DNA of 17,312 nt from Candidatus Doudnabacteria bacterium RIFCSPHIGHO2_02_FULL_46_11 (GCA_001779955.1 MFES01000001.1:45891-63202); one strand, 5' to 3'. Positions 6,572 through 15,300 are shown, numbered from the stretch's first letter. Notes: generated by a model not told the origin, from the letters alone. Numbers and translations: made by a program.

Positions 6572-7402
6572 TCATTGTGGCGTCAGGTTAGAAACTGTCT
6601 TAATCGAACCGTCGAGCATTGTAAACTGAATTGAAAAAGTGATTCCCGTGATATTACGGTTAAAGTCAAACCAAGTGATGGGATAGACCGTCGAATCAGC
6701 AGCAAGATTGAAATTGGCGATATTGATATTGGCCCCGCTATTTGCATTTCCCGACCAAACCGACGCGCCATTGATGGTAATATTATTCAGCCTAGTAGTG
6801 CCAACAACCCCGCTCCAATTTAGGCGCATACGGTCAATCACGATCGGCGAAGCGGAGGAATTCTGAATGGTTATGCCCACAACCCGGCTGTTATCGGTTG
6901 GGCTGATTTGCATGGCGGCTGTATCAACCGTGAAATAACTCGCTTGCGTGGGCGGGGCAAGCGTGTCCTCCCAATCCGTTAAATAACTGGCCAAAGACAC
7001 ACTGCCCGCGCGCTGCAAATTCTGCGGCCATGTGACTGTCGAGGTTATTTGCTTGGTGGCGCCATCCAGCGAACTAATTTGAATCTGGCGGGTGAATCCG
7101 TCGGTGATATCGCTTGAGCCGGTGAAGTCCCAGAACGCGGTTTGGCCCTGTTTGATGATCAGGCCGTGAGGGCCGTTGGTTAATAAATCGAAATCGTTAT
7201 CGCGGATAGAGCGTACCGCCTCAAGCCCTTCTTGAGCCAAAAACACCGCCCGCTGGCGGTCGCCCGAAAGCGCCGAACTCATCTGCCCATAAATAATTGC
7301 CCCAATTACGGCCGTTAACAGCAGAGCAAAAATCGAAGCCGATAAAATCACCTCTACTAGACTAAAACCTTTGCTGTTTTTTAAGGATAGTGTTTTTAAC
7401 AT
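6572..7402 (-). CDS. PilV-like pseudopilin with a large C-terminal domain
   Basis: A 276-aa protein. The leader ends at SKG^FSLVEVILSASIFALLLTAVIG with Glu at +5. A helical stalk (QRAVFLAQEGLEAVRSIRDNDF) typical of PilV/GspI-like minor pilins follows, then a long beta-rich region of roughly 200 residues, larger than a typical minor pilin. It may sit at the pilus tip (inference). Its ATG shares one base with the TGA of the preceding pseudopilin (TGATG), indicating translational coupling. Confidence 0.8.
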   Translation of the reverse strand: MLKTLSLKNSKGFSLVEVILSASIFALLLTAVIGAIIYGQMSSALSGDRQRAVFLAQEGLEAVRSIRDNDFDLLTNGPHGLIIKQGQTAFWDFTGSSDITDGFTRQIQISSLDGATKQITSTVTWPQNLQRAGSVSLASYLTDWEDTLAPPTQASYFTVDTAAMQISPTDNSRVVGITIQNSSASPIVIDRMRLNWSGVVGTTRLNNITINGASVWSGNANSGANINIANFNLAADSTVYPITWFDFNRNITGITFSIQFTMLDGSIKTVSNLTPQ

Positions 7403-7908
7403 CAGTATAAAACTGCGCCCTTGGCATTGATCGTTATTTGCATTGTGCTGCCGTCGGCCATGCCTAAATTGACCGTCCCGGCCAAAGCTGGCTCGCCCGA
7501 AACGGCATTAAAAACGATTTCATTCAAACCGGAAACATCGAGACTGCCGGCTAAAGCGACGGTCTCGTCATACTCTGTACTGCGCGAAGCAAAATTTGTG
7601 CCTTGAAAAAGAGTTATAACTTTGCTCGCCGGATCAATGTGAACTCCCCAGTCAGCCTCGCTTTCGCCGTTTTGCGCCAGCATTTGCGCGCGCCTTAAGG
7701 CCTGGGCCAAGCTATAGCCGGTTATATCGAGATTATTTTTTGATTGGATATAAGAAAACACGGGCAGTCCCACGCCGGCAAGCAAGCCTATCAGAGCAAC
7801 AACTAAAAGCACTTCGATTAGAGTGAACCCTCCCTTGCGCTGCAAGGTCACACCATCAGTTGGCGTGAGGGTGAACCCTCCCGCCTTTTCAAATTTTATT
7901 CTATTCAT
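7402..7908 (-). CDS. GspH/FimT-like pseudopilin with duplicated leader motif
   Basis: A 168-aa protein. The functional prepilin site is KGG^FTLIEVLLVVALIGLLAG (E32 at +5), followed by a GspH/FimT-type beta domain ending MQITINAKGAVLY. The leader is unusually long at 27 residues because GGFTL occurs twice, 16 residues apart (10-14 and 26-30). The first copy lacks the Glu and the hydrophobic helix and so should not be cleaved. At DNA level the 12-base string GTGAACCCTCCC (plus strand) recurs 48 bp apart around a small palindrome. The start at 7908 overlaps the pilC stop by 8 nt. Confidence 0.78.
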   Translation of the reverse strand: MNRIKFEKAGGFTLTPTDGVTLQRKGGFTLIEVLLVVALIGLLAGVGLPVFSYIQSKNNLDITGYSLAQALRRAQMLAQNGESEADWGVHIDPASKVITLFQGTNFASRSTEYDETVALAGSLDVSGLNEIVFNAVSGEPALAGTVNLGMADGSTMQITINAKGAVLY

Positions 7909-9334
7909 CAATGACACCGACAAATTCCTCATTAACCCAAGCCTTGCCGAACCCGGGAATTAAAATGCGGTACCAGCCGTTTTCAAACAAATCGGCTTGG
8001 TAAACCTGGCCGGCGCCTACCTGCCTGATGACTTCAGACTCAAGGCTCGGCTCGCGCCTGACATTAAGAAGCACTCCGCCGCCGGCGCCCGGAAGTATTT
8101 CTATCTGGCGCGGAATTTCTTGCTCAATCGGCTCGTCTTCAACCTGCAGTTGCTCTTCCGGCGGCGCGCTTTCTATGACTTCGGTTTGCCGAGGCGGAGG
8201 CGGGGCGGTATCGATGCTTCCCTGATTGTTAAGCCCGCCAAGCAAACTATAAATTGGCAGAATTACGGCCAGCGCAATGCCCACCACACCCAACCAAACT
8301 ATAACCAAAAGTATCGGCTCCAAAATCACGGACAAATTCTTTATGGTAATTTCGGTTTTAGCGTCGTAAATTTCCCCTATCTTCAGCAAAGTCTTGGGCA
8401 ACCTGCCGGACTGCTCCCCCGAAGTAATCATCTGCTGCACCGGCAAGGGTATCAGTCGGGCTGAAGTTTTGTATGAGGCGAAACTTTTTTGAAAAGAATT
8501 GCCTTCTTCCACATTGGTCTGCAAATGAGCGTAGAATTTTTCGTAAAATTTTACGGTCGTCGCCTGCCTTAATGAATTGAGGGCCTGGGTTACGGGAATC
8601 CCAGCCTCAAGCAAATTGCCGAGAATGTAGCCAAAACGGGCTATTTCAACCTCCAAAACCAGCTTCCTTATGGCGGGCAGAGAAAAAAGTATGCGCTGAC
8701 CGATGAACTTGGTTTGAGGAAAAACAAAAATATAGTAAAAAACAGTTACAAAGAAAGCGATAAAAACAGGCACGGCGTATATGCCATATTCAGCCAAAAA
8801 ATTGCCCAAGGCGATAAGGGCAATGGTGATAAAAGGCAGTTTTAAGTCCAAGGCGGCGAAAACCGTGGCCAGTCGGGGCAAGATAAACCAACTGATACCG
8901 ATGCCGACGACGACCGATATAACAACCACCAGGGCCGGATACATCATGGCCGACCTTAGCTTGGCCCGGAAAGATTTTTCCTTTTGCTGCTGCTCGCCCA
9001 CGGCCAATAAATTTTCCGGCAAGCGCCCGGTTTCTTCGCCTATGCGCAAAAGCGAAATAACGTGGGCCGGCAAAATTTTAGTTTTATCCAAAGCCTGCCA
9101 AATTGGCGAGCCTGAATCAATCTCCTCCTTGAGCTCATCCATAATACGCCGCATGGCGCTGGTTTTCATTTCGCCTTTTAGGGTTTCAACGGCCGACAAA
9201 ATATCCATACCGCTGGTAAGCAACATGGTGAGATTTTCTATAAAATATTCCTTCTCCTTACCCGTGCCGAAAGAAATTGAAAGAATGCTTTGTTTGTGAG
9301 ACGTTTTGGTTTTACTTGGCGGGTTTTTTGCCAT
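7901..9334 (-). CDS. pilC: PilC inner-membrane platform protein with C-terminal SH3-like domain
   Basis: A 477-aa protein. It has two GspF/T2SF domains (about 27-150 and 228-350) with the internal repeat seen in RIGEETGRLPENLL (97-110) and TSGEQSGRLPKTLL (304-317). Membrane helices lie near 133-155, 168-205 and 338-365. It anchors the pilus machine and couples the PilB ATPase to pilin extraction. After the last helix, where the family normally ends, there is a Pro/Glu-rich linker (about 377-412) and then a bacterial SH3-like domain (about 421-474: LLNVRREPS, VYQADLFENGWYRI, GKAWVNEEFVG). That tail would lie outside the membrane and could bind peptidoglycan or another envelope component (inference). 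The start overlaps pilB by 23 nt. Confidence 0.92.
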   Translation of the reverse strand: MAKNPPSKTKTSHKQSILSISFGTGKEKEYFIENLTMLLTSGMDILSAVETLKGEMKTSAMRRIMDELKEEIDSGSPIWQALDKTKILPAHVISLLRIGEETGRLPENLLAVGEQQQKEKSFRAKLRSAMMYPALVVVISVVVGIGISWFILPRLATVFAALDLKLPFITIALIALGNFLAEYGIYAVPVFIAFFVTVFYYIFVFPQTKFIGQRILFSLPAIRKLVLEVEIARFGYILGNLLEAGIPVTQALNSLRQATTVKFYEKFYAHLQTNVEEGNSFQKSFASYKTSARLIPLPVQQMITSGEQSGRLPKTLLKIGEIYDAKTEITIKNLSVILEPILLVIVWLGVVGIALAVILPIYSLLGGLNNQGSIDTAPPPPRQTEVIESAPPEEQLQVEDEPIEQEIPRQIEILPGAGGGVLLNVRREPSLESEVIRQVGAGQVYQADLFENGWYRILIPGFGKAWVNEEFVGVIDE

Positions 9335-10988
9335 AAATAGTGTCGGCTTCAGGCGGCGCCACCCTAATTACCTCCTCTAGCGTGGTAAAACCGCTTTTAA
9401 CTTTTTCCAAGCCGTCTTCAAAAAGCGATTGTGCGCCTTGCGACCGGGCAAGCGTCCAAATTTGCGCGCTTGACGGGTGCTTGAGGATCAATTCCTTCAT
9501 TTCCGGACTGTTTAGAATCATTTCATAAACCGCGACTCTGCCTTTGTAGCCGGTATTTCCGCAAACCTTGCACCCCTTGCTCTTGTACAGAGTGATGGTC
9601 TTGTCGCTGAAATATTTATCGGCCTGCGGTATGATACCGGCCAAACTCTCAATTTTAACCGAGGTGCTATAACGGCAGGAGTCGCAAAGCCGGCGAACCA
9701 ACCTTTGAGCGATTATAATCTGCAAGGTCGAAGCAAGAAGGAAGGGCTGCACGTCCATGTCCAAAAGCCTGGGTACGGCCGTGGCCGCATCGTTGGCGTG
9801 GAAAGTGGAAAGAAGCAAGTGTCCCGTAAGAGCGGCGTTGACAGCGATTTCCGCCGTTTCCTTATCGCGAATTTCACCGACTAAAATAATATCCGGATCC
9901 TGTCTGACGATCGAGCGCAAGCCGTAGGCAAAGGTTAAATTTGTCTGGTTATTCACCTGTATTTGGTTTATGCCCTCTATCCTATATTCAACCGGATCTT
10001 CAATGGTGGTAATGTTTACTTCCGGCGAATTAAACATCTTGAGCAGCGCATAAAGCGTGGTGGTTTTGCCGGCCCCCGTCGGACCGGTAACCAAGATCAT
10101 ACCAAACGGCTTATGGGCCGCTTCGAGCAATATTTTTTCCTGCCCTGGCGATAAGCCCAAACCTTTTAGCACCAAACTCCTGACATACTCGGACAACAAA
10201 CGTATGGCAATTTTTTCGCCGTCTAAGGTGGGCATAATTGATACGCGCAAATCCGCCGTTTTACCCTCTCTGCCGTAGCGTATTGAACCGTCTTGGGCGG
10301 AAAAATGTTCATCAATTCGCAAATGTGCCTGTACCTTGATACGATTTAAAATGTTGTCGTAATATTCCTTAGGGATGCGTCCTGCCTCGTGTAAAACTCC
10401 GTCTATTCTGAACCTTATGATGACCTCTTTGGCTTCAGGTTCAATGTGAATGTCCGAGGAGTGATACAAAATGGCGTCTTCAATGATTTCGTCTATTATT
10501 TCCGGAGCGATGCGTTTCTGCTGTAAAAGGATTTTCGTAAACCTTGTCTCGAGCGGTTTGCGGTAATGTATGAAAGCATTTTCAATGTCCTCCGGCAAAG
10601 CGTAATAAGTCGTGATCTTGGCCTTTGGAAATACCTTCTTCATGTCGGCCATGATCTTCGGATCCTTGGGGATTTCCGTGGCCACGACTATGCCGTTTTT
10701 GTCCTCGGCATAAAGAACGGCCTGGTATTTTCTGGCAAGGTCCTCGGGTATCTTTAAAACCTGGTCGCGGGACGGGCTGTTCGAGGCTAAATCCGCAAAA
10801 GGAACGCTAAAATACTCGGCAATGGCCTGCCCCAAAAGATTTTTGTTAATAAGATTGGCGGAAAGAAGATAGTCTGCTATCGAATCATCCGTTCCTTTGA
10901 CCGCAGCTACGGCCGTCTTCAAATCAGCCTCGGTAACGTAGTTATTGCCTAAAAGTATTTCTTTTATTTTTGTATCGTCTATCGGCAT
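9312..10988 (-). CDS. pilB: PilB type IV pilus assembly ATPase
   Basis: A 558-aa hexameric ATPase that powers pilus extension from the cytoplasmic face. The N-terminal MshEN-like domain spans about 1-140. The GspE core has Walker A GPTGAGKT (302-309), an Asp box around TTIEDPVEY (327-335), Walker B DPDIILVGEIRD (364-375) and a His box TGHLLLSTFHAND (388-400). A zinc site is formed by C435/C438 and C473/C476. All key residues are intact and the length is normal for PilB. No retraction ATPase (PilT) is present in the window. The ribosome binding site is poor. The gene follows a roughly 240-nt palindromic intergenic region. Confidence 0.96.
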   Translation of the reverse strand: MPIDDTKIKEILLGNNYVTEADLKTAVAAVKGTDDSIADYLLSANLINKNLLGQAIAEYFSVPFADLASNSPSRDQVLKIPEDLARKYQAVLYAEDKNGIVVATEIPKDPKIMADMKKVFPKAKITTYYALPEDIENAFIHYRKPLETRFTKILLQQKRIAPEIIDEIIEDAILYHSSDIHIEPEAKEVIIRFRIDGVLHEAGRIPKEYYDNILNRIKVQAHLRIDEHFSAQDGSIRYGREGKTADLRVSIMPTLDGEKIAIRLLSEYVRSLVLKGLGLSPGQEKILLEAAHKPFGMILVTGPTGAGKTTTLYALLKMFNSPEVNITTIEDPVEYRIEGINQIQVNNQTNLTFAYGLRSIVRQDPDIILVGEIRDKETAEIAVNAALTGHLLLSTFHANDAATAVPRLLDMDVQPFLLASTLQIIIAQRLVRRLCDSCRYSTSVKIESLAGIIPQADKYFSDKTITLYKSKGCKVCGNTGYKGRVAVYEMILNSPEMKELILKHPSSAQIWTLARSQGAQSLFEDGLEKVKSGFTTLEEVIRVAPPEADTIYGKKPAK

Positions 10989-11227
10989 TATCTTATTTCA
11001 TAATGAGAGTTACATGGTTCGGCCAAATTCAAAGCGCGAACGAGCATTGGACCGAAGCGTAAGCAGAGCTTGCGCCGATAAGTTCTCGCTACGCTCGCCT
11101 TCGGTGCCCCACGGCGGCGTAGTTATTACTACGGTGAGAGCCAAGCGGAGATAAGCAACGAATAAGTTGGCCAAAGCGACGTCAGAAGCGGGCTCTGCCC
11201 GGTCTGTACGCCGCATCCATGTAGCTC
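10989..11227. repeat. Palindrome-rich intergenic region between the receiver gene and pilB
   Basis: About 240 nt without a convincing gene. It contains GCGTAAGC-AGA-GCTTGCGC (one G-T pair), CGTAGT-TATT-ACTACG and GGGC-TCT-GCCC, plus a GCGAGCGTAGCGAG string. A weak promoter for pilB (TTGGCC, 18 bases, TATGAA on the minus strand, just before the start) is possible but not convincing. A 73-codon open frame across the region has no ribosome binding site or recognisable domain. Confidence 0.5.
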
Positions 11228-11596
11228 TCAAACGGTTTTCCTTACATAGTCGACTATAGTATTAATCGGCGTATTCGATTTTATGAAATACTCTTTGGCG
11301 CCGAGAGAAAGAGCCTTTTTCGCGTCTTCTTCCTGCGATAAATTGGTCGTAACGACAATCGGCACCTTTATATTTTTTTCGCGCAATTCCTTCAAAACCC
11401 GAAAGCCATCCTTTTCCGGCAAAATAAGATCAAGCAATATGAGATCAACCGGTACTTTTTCAGCTATCTCCAAAGCCTGGGCCCCATCATAAGCCGCCTC
11501 GGTCTTAAAACCGGAGTGCTGAAGCTTAAGCTGCATGGCCCGCGAAAGCGGCCTGTCGTCCTCGACAATTAAAATAGTTTTTTGCTTGTTGTCCAT
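11228..11596 (-). CDS. CheY-like single-domain response regulator
   Basis: A 122-aa receiver domain with no output domain. The acidic pocket D13/D14, phosphoacceptor D56 (DLILLDLILPEKDG), T84 and K106 are all present, so it should accept phosphate from a histidine kinase. No kinase lies in the window. Its position just upstream of pilB suggests control of pilus activity or twitching, as with PilG/PilH-type receivers (inference). It has its own extended -10 promoter. Confidence 0.9.
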   Translation of the reverse strand: MDNKQKTILIVEDDRPLSRAMQLKLQHSGFKTEAAYDGAQALEIAEKVPVDLILLDLILPEKDGFRVLKELREKNIKVPIVVTTNLSQEEDAKKALSLGAKEYFIKSNTPINTIVDYVRKTV

Positions 11597-11635
11597 TTGT
11601 TTTCTTTTAGAGATTTTCGATGAAACTGTCCTTTA

Positions 11636-11644
11636 ATTATAACA
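11636..11644 (-). promoter_or_regulatory. Extended -10 promoter of the response regulator
   Basis: TGTTATAAT on the minus strand with no clear -35. It lies directly downstream of the terminator at 11661-11696, so the receiver and the STAS gene form separate transcripts. Confidence 0.6.
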
Positions 11645-11660
11645 CTTCCAAACTCCAAAA

Positions 11661-11696
11661 AGCAAAAGAAGACCGCCGAGAGACTCGGGGTCTTCT
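11661..11696 (-). terminator. Intrinsic terminator of the STAS gene
   Basis: Minus-strand stem AGAAGACC/GGTCTTCT extended by CCGAG-TCT-CTCGG (one bulged base) and followed by TTTTGCTTTTT. It lies 20 nt after the STAS stop codon. Confidence 0.8.
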
Positions 11697-11716
11697 TCGG
11701 CGGCTGACTTACAGAC

Positions 11717-12028
11717 TTACAGGGGCGTGAGATGGGCGGCAATGTTGGTCTTCTCAAGCTGCCGCCTAAGGCGAGGATGCAGATTGGCGATTCTCACCTG
11801 TCTGCCTGCCTCGAGCGCTCGCGCGCAGGCGCGTCCAAGGGCCTCAACGCCCGGCCCGTCGATCGTGTCAGTCTGGCCAAGATCGAAAACTATCAGGGCA
11901 AAATCTGACTCGAGAAATGCATCCATCTTCTGGCGAACCGGGGCTGCCGCCGTTCTGTCTATATGCCGGTAAAGCGCCAGCCTGTACTCTCCGTTTTCAA
12001 GTAAAACCACTATGCTCTGTTCCGCCAT
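11717..12028 (-). CDS. STAS-domain protein (anti-sigma antagonist-like) lacking the phospho-serine
   Basis: A 103-aa single STAS domain resembling SpoIIAA/RsbV, with the strand-helix signature FDLGQTDTIDGPGVEALGRA. In anti-sigma antagonists the IDSSG/IDSAG serine is phosphorylated; here the motif reads IDGPG, so that control is probably absent. It may bind a partner constitutively or have another role. The start at 12028 is preferred because GAAGGAGG lies five bases upstream; the longer frame would read through the promoter. The gene is visibly G+C-richer than the pilus genes. Its likely -35 lies at the end of the adjacent 149-bp repeat. Confidence 0.8.
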   Translation of the reverse strand: MAEQSIVVLLENGEYRLALYRHIDRTAAAPVRQKMDAFLESDFALIVFDLGQTDTIDGPGVEALGRACARALEAGRQVRIANLHPRLRRQLEKTNIAAHLTPL

Positions 12029-12059
12029 TTGAGCCTCCTTCGGACTTGAAGTTAAACCT

Positions 12060-12089
12060 AAAATAGCGCATTGTAGCGCCATTCGTCAA
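12060..12089 (-). promoter_or_regulatory. Promoter of the STAS gene, -35 in the left repeat end
   Basis: On the minus strand TTGACG (12084-12089), an 18-bp spacer and TATTTT (12060-12065). The first five bases of the -35 are the terminal bases of the 149-bp element. The predicted start at about 12053 gives a 25-nt leader holding the ribosome binding site. Confidence 0.5.
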
Positions 12090-12233
12090 CCCTGTATAGT
12101 TTCCTCGATAATCTGCTGTCTTTGTGCGACTTTGATTGAGCTGGGTATTATAAGCAATTATACTTTAATTAAGTTTGATGTAGTTTTACCGCAGATTGGG
12201 AGGAGCAGAATCGGGGAAGTTATACAGGGTCAA
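12085..12233 (+). mobile_element. 149-bp MITE-like element, left copy
   Basis: It matches the reverse complement of 16246-16394 at 148 of 149 positions; the only difference is GAGCTGGG versus GAGCCGGG. The ends form imperfect terminal inverted repeats of about 30 bp: ACCCTGTATA is identical at both, then (GT/AC)TTCC(T/C)CGAT, then TCTGCT after a 2-base gap. There is no transposase inside. Short open frames crossing it differ outside the repeat and look accidental. No clear target duplication is seen beyond the conserved CA/TG next to the termini. Confidence 0.8.
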
Positions 12234-12261
12234 GCCCCTCCCCACGCTCGGGAAAAGTTAT

Positions 12262-15171
12262 TTAAAAACGTTCGTGCTCGCGGTATTTGCAATCATGTGA
12301 AATTCTGCTATCCAGCTGGCTGAATGCGTCATGCTTGATACAGCTGATTATCTCATCAACCGTATTCTCATAATCTTCTTTGAGTGCGGCCAAATCTTTT
12401 TCCACGCCCAAAAACGAGACTTTCTCCAGCTTGTTTTTCAAGAACCAATACTCTAAGTCTTTGACTTTTTCCTTAAAAAACTCCTGCGCCGCCCATTGAT
12501 AAATTAAAAGCTGTTCTTTGTCCACCTTGTCTATTTTGCGCGAGGCGCCGGTTTTATAATCAATAATAACCAAACCTTCCGGTGTTTCATCCGCCCGGTC
12601 TATTTTCCCGACAAAAATGGTGTTCTTCAACTTAAGCCTAAAAAATTCTTCCACATATTTCGGCTTACAGCCAAACTTTTTTAATTCCTCATAAAAATTC
12701 TTCAAAATCTGTTGGCCGTTTGAACGGTATTCTTCCATTTGTTTTTTGGAATCAAACCAATCGTCAATAAAATTATCGTGATAAAGCTTGTCTAAAACCG
12801 AGAAATCTGGAAGTTTACCCTGATCCGCTTTTTTGGTAAAAAGATCGGTTTGGAGTCGGCTTTGCATGACCATTTTCACGAACTTTTCAAAAGTCTGGTG
12901 AATAGTTAAACCAAACGAAAGCGCAGCGCTCCCTTTTTCCGGCAAACCCAAAACGTATTTATATTTATACTCGAGCGGACAAGCCCGAAAGGCAGAAATA
13001 TGCGAAAAAGAAAAATTCTTCGGTATGGGTAAGGTAATTTTGGTAACCGGCGGCGTAAAGCTTACCTCGCCGGTCGGTTTAGATTTTTCTTCTTCAGCCA
13101 GGCCAAGCTCAACCAAAAACCTGGAAGGCTTTTTTGTGGTTTTGCCGCCGTAATCAAGAGCGCGTGTTAAATATAACCCGAATTTAGCTCGGGTCATGGC
13201 CACGTAAAACAGCCGCCGCTCTTCCTCAAGGTGGATATCACCCTCCGGCAATATATCCTTAATCAAAACTTTAGGAATTTCTATCTGTTCGTTTCTTTCA
13301 ATTGTCGGAAATCTTTTGTCGACCAGGCCAATCACAAAAACATAAGAGTATTCGAGGCCCTTGGCGGCGTGCGCGGTCATTAATTTTACCGCTTCCGGCC
13401 CGGCATCCGGGTCAAAATCCAATTTACCCGCATCCCCTGCCTCCAGCTCAAAATCGATTGCTGCCATAAAGGCCCGCAGGCTTTTGTTGGCGCTCAAATT
13501 CTGAAAATTCTGCACTTTTTTAGCAAAACCCTCAACATACTTAGCCGACTGCAAACCCTCAAGCGTATTGCCGCGAATTGTTTTCTCAAAATCCAGATCG
13601 CTGAATATTTCAATAAAAACCTGGGCAACATTTTTTTCGCGCGCCAGTTTGGTGTGCTTTTCAATAAATTGCAGGAGTGCGTCAATCCCTTTTCGGCTGC
13701 CCGCGTCTATTTCCTTGATAAGCAAGTGATTCTTGGCCGCCTCGTAAAGGGATAAAGATTTCTTTTTGGCAAAATGAGACAGCTCGACTGCCGCCGAATG
13801 GCTGATATTAAAAACCGGAAAACAAAGCACGCGGTAAAAGGCGGCCGACTCGTGGTAATTATCAAGCAAGCGGAAATAACAGAGCAAATCGTAGATCAAG
13901 GTTTTACGATAAAGTCCTTTATTGGCGAAATAAATATAAGGGATATTTTGCCTGTCTAAGGCCTCGATAAAAGGCTCAAGTGCGTCGTGGCTGCGCGCGA
14001 GGATGGCAAAATCGTTCCAAATTAGTTCTTTATTCTTGCTACGTAGCTCAAGTATTTTATCCGTTACCGCTTTGGCCTCGGAAAGATAATCAGAAAACTG
14101 CAAATGCTCAACTACGCCCGGCTCCGTTTGGTTGGACTTTAATTTCTTAGAAATTTTCAGCTTCGCTTCTAGGCGATCTGGATCGTTTTGTTTTATAAAT
14201 TTGTAGGCGCTGTCCAGAATTTTCTGTCCGCTGCGGTAATTTTCGGTCAGTGTGACGAACTTGGCCTGGGGGTAATCTTTTTGAAAATGCATGATGTTCG
14301 AAATCGAAGCTCCCCGAAACTTAAAAATACTTTGGTCATCGTCCCCCACCACGGTAAAATTATTTTTTGGTGCGGCTAAAAGTTTAATTAGTTCGTACTG
14401 GCTGTAGTTAGTATCTTGGAACTCATCAACCAAAATATACTGGAATCGTTCCTGGTATCTCTTTAAGACGGCGGGCCTGGTCTTAAAAAGCTTCAAGGTC
14501 TGCAATATCAAATCTCCAAAATCCAGGGCAGAATTTTCAAAAAGCAGTTTTTGATATACATGGTAGGCGTTGGCCACCTCGTTCAGGCGCATGGCCTCTT
14601 CGGCCACGTCATCGCCGCTTATAAAATCAGCCGAATCCTGATTCAGTTTGGCACCCTCGGCATATTTCAAATATTCTTCCGGCAGTATTTCCTCATCTTT
14701 AAGGCGGGAAAAATGCGAAACCAAAGCCTTGATAAATTTGGTCGGGTTGCCAAGCGGCCGGTAATGGTCAAGCTCAAATTTATCTAAGTTATTGCGAACC
14801 AAAAGCCATTGACCGGTTTCATCAAGTACTTTAAAATCAGGCAGGCCAATTTCGATGCCGTAGTTTTTCAGCACTTCCTCTCCGAACGAATGGAAAGTGG
14901 AAATATGAGTATTAACAAAACCGTAAGGCAATAGCTTATCCACCCGCTCGCTCATTTCTTCAGCGGCCTTTTCGGCAAAAGTTAGAGCCAAAATAGATTC
15001 CGGCTTCACCCCCCGCTCTATTAAATAAGCAATACGGCGCGTGATAACCGTGGTCTTGCCCGTGCCAGCCCCGGCCACGATCAACATCGGCCCGTCCTTA
15101 TGAGTAACGGCCGCGATTTGTTCCTTATTCAAACCATTAAGTAGTTTGGTTTGTTTCTCGTTATCAGACAT
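12262..15171 (-). CDS. UvrD/PcrA-like superfamily 1 helicase with C-terminal RecB/AddB-like nuclease domain
   Basis: A 969-aa DNA helicase-nuclease. The SF1A motifs are complete: Q-motif LNKEQIAAV (14-22), Walker A AGAGTGKT (33-40), LALTFAEKAAEEM, STFHSF (91-96), Walker B VDEFQDTN (248-255), GDDDQSIFKFRG (276-287), TENYRS, LMTAHAAKGLE and EEERRLFYVAMTRAK. The last 120 residues carry a PD-(D/E)XK nuclease pattern: GKIDR (D858), IDYKTG (D871, K873) and Q887. A cysteine in FRACPLEY and a single terminal one (HDCKY) recall the AddB/Cas4 Fe-S cluster, but the final Cys pair is missing. The likely role is DNA end-processing or repair. The ATG at 15171 has GAGGG seven bases upstream. The stop lies 28 bp from the left repeat. 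Confidence 0.9.
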   Translation of the reverse strand: MSDNEKQTKLLNGLNKEQIAAVTHKDGPMLIVAGAGTGKTTVITRRIAYLIERGVKPESILALTFAEKAAEEMSERVDKLLPYGFVNTHISTFHSFGEEVLKNYGIEIGLPDFKVLDETGQWLLVRNNLDKFELDHYRPLGNPTKFIKALVSHFSRLKDEEILPEEYLKYAEGAKLNQDSADFISGDDVAEEAMRLNEVANAYHVYQKLLFENSALDFGDLILQTLKLFKTRPAVLKRYQERFQYILVDEFQDTNYSQYELIKLLAAPKNNFTVVGDDDQSIFKFRGASISNIMHFQKDYPQAKFVTLTENYRSGQKILDSAYKFIKQNDPDRLEAKLKISKKLKSNQTEPGVVEHLQFSDYLSEAKAVTDKILELRSKNKELIWNDFAILARSHDALEPFIEALDRQNIPYIYFANKGLYRKTLIYDLLCYFRLLDNYHESAAFYRVLCFPVFNISHSAAVELSHFAKKKSLSLYEAAKNHLLIKEIDAGSRKGIDALLQFIEKHTKLAREKNVAQVFIEIFSDLDFEKTIRGNTLEGLQSAKYVEGFAKKVQNFQNLSANKSLRAFMAAIDFELEAGDAGKLDFDPDAGPEAVKLMTAHAAKGLEYSYVFVIGLVDKRFPTIERNEQIEIPKVLIKDILPEGDIHLEEERRLFYVAMTRAKFGLYLTRALDYGGKTTKKPSRFLVELGLAEEEKSKPTGEVSFTPPVTKITLPIPKNFSFSHISAFRACPLEYKYKYVLGLPEKGSAALSFGLTIHQTFEKFVKMVMQSRLQTDLFTKKADQGKLPDFSVLDKLYHDNFIDDWFDSKKQMEEYRSNGQQILKNFYEELKKFGCKPKYVEEFFRLKLKNTIFVGKIDRADETPEGLVIIDYKTGASRKIDKVDKEQLLIYQWAAQEFFKEKVKDLEYWFLKNKLEKVSFLGVEKDLAALKEDYENTVDEIISCIKHDAFSQLDSRISHDCKYREHERF

Positions 15172-15179
15172 ATTGTAAC

Positions 15180-15300
15180 CCTCAACCCTCAATCCACAAC
15201 CCTCAAGGAATCCTCAAACTTCAATATTCATTCGAGCTGAAGATTGGGTTTTGGAATTTTGTTGAAGCTTGGGTGTTGAGATTTGAAGCTTAACTACACA
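15180..15300. repeat. Low-complexity spacer upstream of the helicase gene
   Basis: On the minus strand TTGAGGGTT recurs three times just before the helicase start and provides its GAGGG ribosome binding site. AAGCTTCAA occurs twice nearer the PIN gene. No convincing promoter is seen, so the helicase may be co-transcribed with the PIN gene. Confidence 0.45.

Noticed and set aside
8781..9299. 172-codon plus-strand frame
   Set aside because: Antisense to the conserved PilC coding sequence.
11010..11231. 73-codon minus-strand frame between the receiver and pilB
   Set aside because: It runs through palindromic repeats, has no RBS and no recognisable domain.
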